Source: Atriophallophorus winterbourni
Lineage: Eukaryota > Platyhelminthes > Trematoda > Plagiorchiida > Microphallidae
Length of the DNA stretch: 64,000 bases
Direction: 5' to 3'
Assembly (NCBI GenBank): GCA_013407085.1
Contig: JACCGJ010012553.1
Location: 1-64,000 of the forward strand
Shown here one piece after another: positions 44,289 to 55,700 of this stretch; the first letter of the stretch is position 1, and every line of letters begins with the position of its first letter. The notes beneath the pieces were generated by a model. It saw only the letters and a list, made by a program, of their open reading frames with translations. It did not search any database and was not told where the DNA came from. A program made the translations under genes and the position numbers.

Positions 44289-44720
44289 TGAGACTTGAAA
44301 CAGTGGTAAAGTGGTAAACAAAGTTATGCTTGTTTGCCGCTGTTATATAGGGTTCGTACAACGAACCACGATGCTCAGACACGGAGTCACAAACTGATTA
44401 TAGGTCAAAGCACTTGAGGAGCTTATGGATGACCAAATTAATTTGTTGCTCACATCCCCATCCCTTACACACCACTACCGGTTTCTAGCTGTTTGCCGTC
44501 GTCAGGTGGAGATAGTAAGATCAGGTTCAGTGAGCCTTGAAAAAGTGGCAAAGTGGTAAACAAAGTTATTCTTGTATGGCACTGTTATATAAGGTTCGTA
44601 CAACGAACCACGATGTTCAGACACAGAATCACAAAGTGATTCTTGGTCAAAGCACTCAAATCGCTTATGAATGACCAAAGTAATTCGTTGCTCACATTCC
44701 CATCCCTTACACACTACTAC
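44289..44720 (-). repeat. Hammerhead satellite, right block
   Basis: About 1.8 monomers continuing the array after the CR1 insertion. One hammerhead motif lies at 44,472-44,509 with CUGACGA, GAAAC, ACCGGU and CCAC/GUGG intact. The next monomer is cut at about 44,720, within the stem I/III part, by RTE-2 sequence. Confidence 0.8.
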
Positions 44721-46140
44721 AGATCCTGCTACAAGTTTTAGCAGATAGAATTTACTCCGAATCTCAATGTGGGTTCCGAAAGAGAGACAACATCAAGAAA
44801 AGTGTCGTCAACAGCCTATGCCGGGAACAGCGTATGCCATTACACGCAGTTTTTATTGATTTAACGAAGTCATTCGACTTCGTCAGCTGGGAGGGTCTCT
44901 TCAAAATGCTCGATCTGATAGGCTGAGCACCGAGGCTGCTCAAACTCGTTATTTCGTTCCTATAAGGCATGATGGCCACGGTCCATGTTAACGGTTTCTG
45001 TTGAGAAGCCTTCGAAATTCGCCGAGGCGTCAATCAAGGGTGTGTTCTTGGTCCCACGCTTTTCGGCATTTTCTTTGCTGAGCTTCTGAGGCACACTTTT
45101 AGGACGAGGACAAAAGGCATTTACCTACACACGCGAATTGATGGCAAGCTTTTCGACCTGAACCGGTTGAGACCACAAACCAAGGCCCGAAATGTGCTAA
45201 TCCGTGACCTGCTGTTTGCCGACAATGCAGCCTTTATTGCTCACTCTCAAGAGAACGTCCAGTCGCTAATGGACTGGTTTTCGTCGGTGTGCAAAAATAT
45301 CGGGCAAAGAATAAACATGAGCAAGACCAATGTCTTTGGTCAAGGGACTGTGTCGCCTCCAATCATCACTTTTAAATACTGTCAGCTTAAACCAGTACAT
45401 CATTTCACATATCTTGGTTCAACATTTGCGGATAACCTCTTGCTAGACACGGAGATTGATAAGCGGATTTGTAGAGCAGCTGTCATTTTGTCGCGATTGA
45501 ACTCTCGCTTCTGGGGTAACCGCAAGCTGACTGTAACGACAAAGATGATGGTATACAGCGCGTGCGTACTAAATGCTTTACTATTCGGCAGTGAAACCTG
45601 GACCACCCACGCAAGACACGAACGGAAGCTGAATGCCTTCCATCTACGACGCGTCTATCGTATCTTCAACACATAGTGGATGCAAAGAGTGACTGATACT
45701 GATGTGCATTTAAAAGCTATTATACAGATCATGTTCACCCTATTACGACAGCCCTGCCTGCGGTGGCTTGGTCATGTCTACAGAATGGAAAATGGTCGTA
45801 TTGCGAAAGATCTACTATAGGGTGTATTGCAATTAGGAAGTCGACCATTGGTCAGACCGCACTTGCGGTACAAACACTTTTGCAAACGAGATATGAAAGC
45901 TCTTGGCATTGACCCAGCGTGTTGGAAAAATTCGCTCTTGACCGCTCACATTAGAGGCATTGTGTAAAGCGTCTTCTGCAACCTCTGGAGGAGCAGATAC
46001 AACACTTGGCTGCAGCTCGCAGATCACGCCGCCGGCGTGCAACTGACGCCATACAGCCGAAAACTGACTTTCGTTGCAAGCGCTGCCGAATATATTGTTC
46101 CTCCGAATCGGACTGTTAAGTCTTTCAAAATGCTGTAGAA
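44721..46140 (+). pseudogene. RTE-2 family reverse transcriptase fragment
   Basis: The plus strand starts in RT block 2 (VLADRIYSESQCGFRKRD) and carries AVFIDLTKSFDFVSWEGLFK (motif A), RRGVNQGCVLGPTLF (motif B) and RDLLFADNAAFIAHS, motif C with FADN replacing FADD. Frame 45,167-45,676 continues to LLFGSETWTTHARHERKLNA. Then come CLRWLGHVYRMENGR and a C-terminal stretch to about 46,140. Loss of the second catalytic Asp and several stops make it inactive. It ends about 540 bp before the host gene start. Confidence 0.85.
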
Positions 46141-46560
46141 CATGAAAAGTCATGCGATGTACATATATGGTCAACATCAACTGAAGGAGGTCAACCACAA
46201 CTTCACTAGCGATTATTGTGAGCGTTTTTACAATTTTATGATTTTATTTTAATCAATGAAAATTAGGTCTAAAAAAATATTGCTACGTGTCAAGTTTAAA
46301 TTTTTTGGCGCGAAAGTTTCAGGCATAGCCATATATGGTGCATAGTAGTAAGTGCGGAATTTGGCCATTCACTAAACTTCCGTATTTTTGCCATTATGCA
46401 CACCTCTCCGGTTTTGTTTTTGAACGTGTTGTTTATCAGGTTTACGCGGTGAACGTATGCTTAATCATTGTGAACTTTCTTTAGTAGCTTTGCTTCAATT
46501 GGAATGTGTTGATGAAAGGCATATCTTTTGCTGCACTAAGGTCACCACACTCTCTAAAGA
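46141..46560. other. Upstream region of the host gene
   Basis: AT-rich sequence between the RTE relic and the TATA-like box. No open frame was found. It probably contains the proximal promoter. Confidence 0.4.
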
Positions 46561-46569
46561 TATAAAATA
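46561..46569 (+). promoter_or_regulatory. TATA-like box
   Basis: TATAAAATA lies 108 bp before the ATG of the Ig-family gene. A start of transcription about 30 bp downstream would leave a 5' UTR of roughly 85 nt. In AT-rich DNA this could be chance. Confidence 0.4.
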
Positions 46570-46639
46570 AGATCTTTCTCCCCAAATCATTTCATAGTTG
46601 ATCAACATATTTGGTAACGGTAAGAGGTGCTCATCGTAA

Positions 46640-46652
46640 CATTTCATTTTAG
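46640..46652 (+). promoter_or_regulatory. Splice-acceptor-like site before the start codon
   Basis: ACATTTCATTTTAG lies 24 nt before the ATG. It could accept a spliced leader (trans-splicing is known in flatworms) or the end of a 5' UTR intron. Confidence 0.3.
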
Positions 46653-46676
46653 GCAAGTAACACATTAAAAAAGAAC

Positions 46677-46740
46677 ATGTTCATCGTATTACTGGTCCTT
46701 TTTGTGACCATTGGCAAAACTCAAGATAGTGGAACGACTG
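46677..46740 (+). CDS. Ig-gene exon 1: signal peptide
   Basis: MFIVLLVLFVTIGKTQDSG encodes a hydrophobic leader. The donor is ACTG/GTGAGT and the exon ends in phase 1. This is the only ATG in frame with the leader. Confidence 0.85.
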
Positions 46741-49700
46741 GTGAGTCCACGTTTAGTGTAACTTAAATTTCTAATAGATATTACATCATATGCCATAGGT
46801 TCTATTCAACATTTATTTATATTTCGCTATTAATCATTATTTCTGAAGTCCAACTCAGCAATAAAAAGTTTCCATTTTTCTCTCAGTACAAGACGTTATA
46901 TCAATAACAAATCCTTCATTGGTTCATATTTCTGAACCAAGAAGGACATTTGACTTCTTCATTCGGTACAATGGACTCTACAGGCAAGTCTTGGAATAAT
47001 ACACGACCATATGCTTCACCCAGTTGATGAATCGTTTCAATTTTTTCACTTTTGTTTCCTGTGTATGGTGTTCATTTCTGCTGTATACCCATGCGAGTTG
47101 GATATCGTTTTTTATTTATTATTATTTATTTATTATTTAATTCAACACTCAGTCATGAAAAATATCAATACATTTTAGTGCACTCACAGTTACATGGACG
47201 GTTAATCGTGAAGCACCCAAGGAATTTCCTGTAACACATTCAGCCAGCGCATCCGGCTATGTTATTTCGATTGATGTCGGAAAGCCAACCGGAAGAAAGG
47301 AAATTGTGTGTTACGTTCGAGGCTCATTTGGTCAAGCTGTCTCAAATCCGACGATTGTGCTGCCGATTAGTGAGTTAACATACACCAAAATTCGATATCT
47401 TATACGCTATTTGAAAACTATCTGCAATGCCAAAAAGATGCCCTTAAATGTTGCCATAAATAAATGATGTGAACTAATTATGAAATGGAGGATTGCTAGT
47501 AATTGTGATGAGAATATGACAAGGACTTGTGTGGTTTACACGTTGCAGCTACACAGCGCATCAAACTGTTTAAGGTGGGCGAAGCCGGGATTGATTACCT
47601 CAGTGCATGTCAGGTCAAATACTGGCAGTTGGCGAATACGTGGCCAATTAAATAAATAACTGGTTCATCAGTCTAACAATAATTAGTTTACCTCAGCGCT
47701 TCACATCAACTTTAAAATCGCGTGCACCTACGAATCCCACAACACAAGAGAAATCCGATTGCTCAAACGCGTATTACGCTTACCACAAATGACAAAACAC
47801 ACGTCAATCTGATAAAGCCAAACCAAGACACGTCTTTCCCGGTTTTCCTTAATTTCTGATTTTTAATCGATTCCGTGCAGGATTTATGCCTTTACCACAT
47901 TATGCTCGTTTTATTTGCATTGACGAATTTCATATTGCTCGATTGCTCCTGGTTTAGTCTATATTATCATGCTCTTGATGTTCTCGACGTTTGAACGATT
48001 CTAATAAAATATTTTCGAAACCAGAATTATTACGGTGTTAGTCTTCACACCGCTTTCGGCTCTGGAATGTAGAGTTCTGCCTATCAGAACACTTATATAC
48101 TGTTTAATCTATTTTCTTATATTGTTTATACACTTAAATTTCAATTTTTACCATCCTATGGTTGTTCTTAAGCTTGTTGCTTTTTAGACCATTAAAAACC
48201 TTGAATTACCTTGAACCCATTTCTAAACGCCATTCTATTTCAATGCTTGTGTGTATGTTTAATTATTACCTTAGTATCTGAATGAGTGATCATTGCGAGT
48301 TCTAATATTATTAATAATGAGAGAAATTTGCTTCTGTACGAAAGATTACACTGTCGACGTACAAATTCACATATTTCTGTTTTTCATCTTTTGATTTTCG
48401 TTTGAAGCTTTGAGCTCGGGAGTTAGGGAATCTATACAATACGGAAACTATTATTTGCTCAGATGCCTGGAAGAAGACAACGTCTCCGGATTGGATATAA
48501 CATGGCTTGTAAATGGTATCATTATAGGAAAAGAGAGTATACAACCATGGATCAGATACACTGAAAAAGGTATAAATTTACATCCACACATTTGTCATGG
48601 ACTTGGAAATTTTCGCTATATCTTAAGCAGATAGATATATTTAAAATAGCTCAAATAACTAAACTTGATTTTTAATGAATTTTATATAATTTTGATTCAC
48701 ATTTGGCTAATACGTTGCATTGAACATCAATGAATGTGGAACTTTATGCTATGAAACTATTAACAATATTATATATTTGTTGTTCTCAATCTGGAAATCA
48801 GAAACAAAACAGAACAAAAGTGGAAGGGAACTTTTAATAAGGGTCTAAAGTCCTCGATGTGGTTTATATTCATAGGACAACAAATAACCTAGAGTAAGCA
48901 ACTATTTAACCGAAAATCGTACGCGTAGCCTGTGAGACATGCATGCATTCGAGCCAATGTAAGCTTGTCAACATGCTTGAAATTCAAAACCGTGATATGA
49001 CTTTCTCATTCATTCGACACCTTTCCTTTTGAAGTTTAATACGTCTGTTTACACACGTGAACGTGTAAATGATTTACGGGTTCAATATTGGTGAACCGTT
49101 GGGCTTCGTAATTTTGGGATTCGAACTGGATTTCGAGGTTAGCGTCCATATATTAAACGTGTCGAGGTTAATAGTTAGCGACTACTCGTCGATATGGAGG
49201 ACTTTGGTTAAATTTTAACAAAGACAGGTACAACATTTGTCGACGCCATATGCACATATTCACGGCGATGTTGTACAGTGTCAACCCATCACAAAGCCAA
49301 ACAAGCATTATTGAGACCATAAGCGCGCTCTCAGTCTTTGGTTCTTGCTTTCGATTTGAATGGATATACAACACCGGATCCACCATCGTTTGTTTCTTCT
49401 GTCGATATCATGTATGCTGATTAAGTTAATTTTGGTGACCTCATTTTTAGCGTTGTTTGATGGACCAAAAAATACCTTCCCTGTAACATCCCATTCCCAC
49501 ACGCGATTAAAATAGTAAATTTAAAGATAGCGAGAAAACACTCAGATATAGCTATAGATATATAGCTTAGCGTATGTTACTAAATTCTTCAAAACAACAC
49601 ACCCCGTAATACAGTTATTTTGTTGAGCTATCTTCAATTTATATGCAGAACAATTCACAGAAAGTAATCGATTATTTTGATAACATAAAATCATTTTCAC

Positions 49701-52700
49701 ATTTTTCATAACAATATATTTAAATTTCTACAGGACAATTACTACTTATGAACAATGCCGAGGTCGAACCACGTTCCATGGATTGCCGATGCAGAGTCAG
49801 CGGTGCCGCGAGTGCAGAAGGCTACAACAGCGTCATTACTATTATTCAATTGGACAGAAACATCGACATTCCGCTCACAATTGTGGAGCGTACAGAGTCG
49901 AAGCGCACGGTCCAGGCAAATCAGCCATTTTCAATTGCCTGTCTAGCAATGTCAAAAAGATCCATCACTCCTACTTGGAGCTTCACTAAGATCGGGACAA
50001 CAACCCCAGTTGACTTGTCGCAAGTAAATCACTATATTTCAAGCGAACAGAGACTTTGTTAAATAAATATGTAATATATCGAGTATAGCCATTTCGATGA
50101 CTGTATCATGCAGGTAATTTATCGTTTGACCTCGAATCCATAGAATAATCTTTTTGAAAAATGTTTTTTTCTATGTATGTTTTGTATAGGGATAATTACT
50201 TTAATTATAGAATAAAATAGTCTCAGCTATTTCAAATGTCAATGCAATTAAAGTTTGCGGCGAATGGCATACACATCCACAATTATTTTTCAGTATATTA
50301 CCGATCAAGAATTTGAAGTATTTTTAAATTTCATTCATTACAATCATGTATTCGGGCACCTCCATCATATCCATACTTCTAATAAAATTCGCATATCTTA
50401 TAACATTTTAAACGAGATATATGACAGTGATGATTATTTGACTTTGGTGGAGACGCATTTAATTTCTAGCCATCATTGAAAATAAGGTTGCACGCATAAC
50501 TTGTCGTCCTTTTCTGACAATATACAATGTAATTCGTAATATAGCTGCGGGAAAACACGTTTTGCTCATAATGTTTATCAGACAAACTGCTTCCAATTAT
50601 CGATAGACTTCCGGTTCATTATGCTAACATTTTAGCTGATGACATCATTTGCTAGATTTTAAACATCGGCACCAAACGTTTGTGTTCATCGGTTCACAAT
50701 TAACAACATCAGCGAGACGTTTAATATGGACTAATAAATTGTTTCCCGATTCATCGCTTAAGTCAATCTGTCCAACGCTAAACGCGTTATCCGAGAAGTC
50801 CAAAGGCATAAGATAAAGGTGATTGGTCTAATGCGTTTAATAAGCACAAAACAAGAAATCAAACATGCATATTTTAGATAACAGAGTAACTAATCAGAGC
50901 ACTGACCTGAAACTTGTTAGTTTTGGTTACCGCACATCCATTCTATATATCTAGACTCAATTTTGTTTTAGATTAGATACTCATTACATATATCTTCTGA
51001 AAATAGATTTGTATCACAATGAGCTTATAACCACCGCGTGACTGCACTGATTATAAACCTTTATATTGTATGTAATATTTAATATAAAATAGGTATTATT
51101 TACTTATACCTGCATACATCATCACCACAGGTTAAATAAGCCTTTCAAAAGAGACTAATAGAATTTTTATTTGGTGACAAAAATATCCATTTCTACGATA
51201 CATTTGATCTGCCCTCCTTTCGCCAGGCAAATCTTCCCGTGACTATACTCAGACAACGTGGTTCGGAACTCTTCGTGTCGAAAGCCGAAGCTGCACACGA
51301 AGGGAAGTATACTTGTACGTATTCGGGGTTACCTGGTGAAGAATACTTGGTAAAAGTTGATGGTGGGTGAAAACAACAAAATATTCACAATTAATACCAG
51401 TAACGACATTAAATTCATATTCAAAGAAACAGCCATTGGTTAAAAGAATTTCAACGTAATACACAAATGTTTCTAAATTAATTAAAGTCAAATTATCCAG
51501 AGAAAATTAGAGAGAAAATCTGGTCACAACATTTTCAGAGATACCAGACAATTGCATGAATAAATATAAAGGGATTAATTTGAACACTGGGTAGGATTTA
51601 ATAAATTTGAAATGATTCCTTTCATTTCCTAAAATTAAATAATCCAACCCTTTGTGTTTCAATGCCTTTCTTCAGTATAGTTACTTCTAATTGATTATTG
51701 TTAGTTTTCAACGTTGCTCACACTCCAACAAATTTTCTTGGCGATTGAGCGATATATGTTTGAGACCGATCGTGTATTCTTAATGGAAAAAAAGTTTGTA
51801 CAATTGGCTAGATCCTTTTTCATTATGTTTTCAATCTGATGAAGCTTCTATGGCTTTCCAAATATTCATGGCGTAATGCTTAAATGTTATTAAAGTTATG
51901 TGTTGCTCACATCCCCCGAAATTACACTCTACTACCGGTTTCTGGCTGGTTGCCGTCATCAGGTGGAGATAAAAACCATATAAACTCCTACGCCCCATTG
52001 CGCAAGTCATATGACGGCTTTTGGATCGAACCAATATTCGTGAAACCGTGTATTATATGGAGATGAGACGACTCAATCAAGATATTTCTGAAGTTGTGTA
52101 TGTTGTCAATCTACATGTGGAAATGAGGGAACAATAAAAGACTATATAGACAAATGCCCTGATCTGTGGGCTGGTTAACAATGTATCACCTATGTCTTAA
52201 TTTATGTTACATCAGCCATTTAATCGAAAACAATCTTGATAGATATATGATCGACTCTTTAACTTCGTTCGGAATAAGATTTCTGAATTTGTCAAACTTA
52301 AATTAAAGAACAGGAGTGAGAATTGAATAAACCAAGAGACAGAAGCTAAGAGTTTCGGAAAGCTGTAGAAAAGCGATACATTTTTACAATTTGGTAGACT
52401 GCAAAATAGCATCTTGTTAATTCGCGATGATCAGTGGTCATTTGAATCACATTTTATCTTTAAGTTTTGTGCATCCCCAATTAGTCGAATAGAATGTTAA
52501 GTTAAACATAACGGAATGATCTCTGGGAATATGCGATAGATATTCCAGCGCATTCTTGTTATAAAATGGTTCGAGGTATAGCAAACGTTTTCCGCGGTAT
52601 CTAGGCCCAGCTACACGTTGTTCATTTTAAAACGCGACATTCAAATTATTGCATACTGAAAATCATCGACTAAATCACTTGCTAAAGCACAATTAAAGGA

Positions 52701-55700
52701 AAGCATTCAAAGGCGTTAAGCATTCCGCTTTCTAGATAGGATATTCCTCGTAATATTTTGTCGGTCATAATTTGGTTTCGCTTTGAATATTTTTCATGAA
52801 GGAATCATACGCTCATAATCTTTGTGGTTTTCGCTTCTAAACTTGATAAATAAATGACAATCCATGCGGTGTGTGACTGTCCATATTGGTTTTTGTAAGA
52901 TTTTATGTTTGAACTCCATATACCTCGCTGGCTAATGTAAGCTTACATCATTGTCTACCATAAAAATGTCTGAGTCTCTAGTTCTGGGATCAATGATCAT
53001 TAAATTTGACATACTCTTTAATTACTATAATTTCTCTCATTTCATTTTACACCTCAATACTTTTAAGCGGCAGGCCGTTATTTTTTTAATAATGGTTATT
53101 TTTACGTGATTCCTGAACTAATCCGTAGGCAAACAAAACCCGTTTTACTACCTATTTTATTTGTAATTCGCATATTATTCTGTGGTTTTTGTAAAGCTAT
53201 GTGATTTTTAGACAATTGAATTGAATTGAATTGAATCTTTGACTATTACGTAGTAATACGTAATATTACGCATATGTTCTGAATCATCATTTGTTTGATA
53301 TTTGTACATTGATAACGAACAACTCTCAACCTATTTTATTCATAACATTGTCGACAATTTTAAAACCTAATAGGGAAACCGGAATTTTCCAACGAGCCGA
53401 AATCACAGACTTTTTTGATTGGACGGGAAACGAAACTTACCTGCGAAGCAACACAATCCACCAATTCACAGGTGACTATTCAATGGATGAAGGATGGCAT
53501 GAATGCAGAACATTTGGAATCTGTTGAGCTGCGCAACAATCGTAAGGTAATTACTAATATATCTGACATACATTGCTGCAGAAATTCTCGGTGCATTTAT
53601 ATTCTTGAATGTCATACCACCAAATTATCTTTCTATATTTTAATAAAACGAACATTATATCAACGATCCATAATAATATGGACATATCCACTATATATTT
53701 TCAGGAGTTGGTTCTACAAAATCTTGATAATCAAGCATCCTACATCGTGCAGTGCAATTTGTCGAACGTTCAAGGTTGGACTATTCGCAACGCTTTTCTG
53801 TCCTACAATGGAGCGCTCCCTTCAATAGCATCGTCAAGCAGATCACCGGTGATTGCTTTCACAGGCGAAAAAGTGGAATTGCAGTGTGATTTTAACGGGG
53901 ACCCAACGCCAACTGTCAAATGGATCGTGGGTGGTACACTATCTGACCAGACTGATAACTACGTGATAGAGGTAATTTAAAAACGTGAAATTTCCATCTA
54001 TGTTCCGTCCACAGACATAAATGGTTGAGAGATGTTGGCCGCCAGCTTCAACAGCTGAGCAACGAATATACACAATAGCGTGGGAGCAAGAACATTAAAG
54101 TTCTTAGCCATTCTTAAAAGGCTTCTTAACTGCAACCGTTAAAAATTACCGAGTCCTTAATTCCTGATTAAATAAAAGTAACGACTTCTAGGAAACCTTC
54201 GTTCAATTAACTAAACCACCGGCCAGGTAAGTGGCGAAAGAACTGCTGAATTTGTTCACTCGTCGAATAAAGGAAGAGATATTGAATCATCGGAATGACT
54301 TTGACAAAATAGACCAATGTAGCTCTAGAACCCATTATACATAACGTGGAAATTAACAGCTTTTATATATAGAGGCTACTCTGTTTCAAATATCCGTCGG
54401 CATAACAACTAGCATTGTGCTGCAACTTAATTCGATCGTGTTTTTTATAATCACTTTGTCACCTGCATGTTTTGAGACTTCAAGTTTCAAGACTCAAAAA
54501 TGTGTAATATAAAAAGCGTATAGCTGTACAATACCATAACTCGTGCAGAGTTACACGCCTTGATGCGGCTTGGTCCTGATCGGTTGATATTTCCGCTAGG
54601 GTACATTGGTATAGATGCGGTACTGTTAATCATTCTGTGCTCATATCAAATGCGCCTCGAGTAGAAAATTCTTTAAATATTTATCGTACACCAAGGCTCA
54701 CGGTTGTCGAGCCCTGCAAACATAACCAAGGTATAGATTTAAATTAATAAAAGTGACCATAGCTAAGGCCAGTGATGAGTTGCAATATTCATTTACTTTG
54801 GTGAACCAACAATACAGGTACGAGTCATCGATTTGGGAATTACTGACTTTTTCAAAAACCTGCAAACATCCAGAGGCGCTGTGTTACCTTTCTGGTATAT
54901 TTGCTAATGATTGCATTCATTTTGATATATAATAGATGTTAATGATTTCGATTTTAATGTCGTAGTATATAATGATGTATTTTGTAATTGTGATTTCGAT
55001 TGTCCAGACAAACACTATACCTAACCTTGATTACAAAATTGTCGCTATCAAACTTATAATGAACTGATGATCGAGACAATGAACCGCTAAAATGCATCAA
55101 CAATCTCACATTTTTAAAGCTAAACAATTGCACGTAATTTGATTTTATTGCCATTGCATATTCAACACAACGAAATAATTTCATGTACACAGACGGCGAG
55201 TGCATCGACGGAAGGTGTCTACAGATGTGTAGGACAAAACGAACATGGATTGACCGAAAAAAATATCCAATTGTTGCTGTCCGATGCACTTGGTCCTTTT
55301 CTAATCACCGGGACCGTTGTGGGTCCGTGGAATACTCGTCCGGTATTTGTCGTAAATAAAGTCACGAAATCTGCCGTATTTGCGAAGGGCCAATATGAAG
55401 TGCATTGTGTCAAACCGTTTGGTTCGTCTGCAACACTCGTCAGGTAAACGCTCGTTAGCAGCTAAATTTTACACATGTTCTTATTGAAAGACCACTGAAA
55501 AATACATGCCAACAGGCATTTGGGTTCAACTCCTATCTACATATTTTTGTGCACATGCGATTAGACAGGCAGGTCGTACCAAGCTTAGCCAACATTGACA
55601 TACCTGCGCAACTGTTTCCAATTAAACGTGCAAACAGATTGAAGCCGGTCAAGGAATAAGTCTGGTAAAAATACATGCAAATGAGCATTCTCGAACATTG

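Noticed and set aside
51831..52066. Small frames on both strands in intron 6
   Set aside because: They overlap the satellite remnant inside an intron.
54954..55289. 111-codon minus frame over exon 9 of the Ig gene
   Set aside because: It is antisense to a well-supported exon and has no motif of its own.
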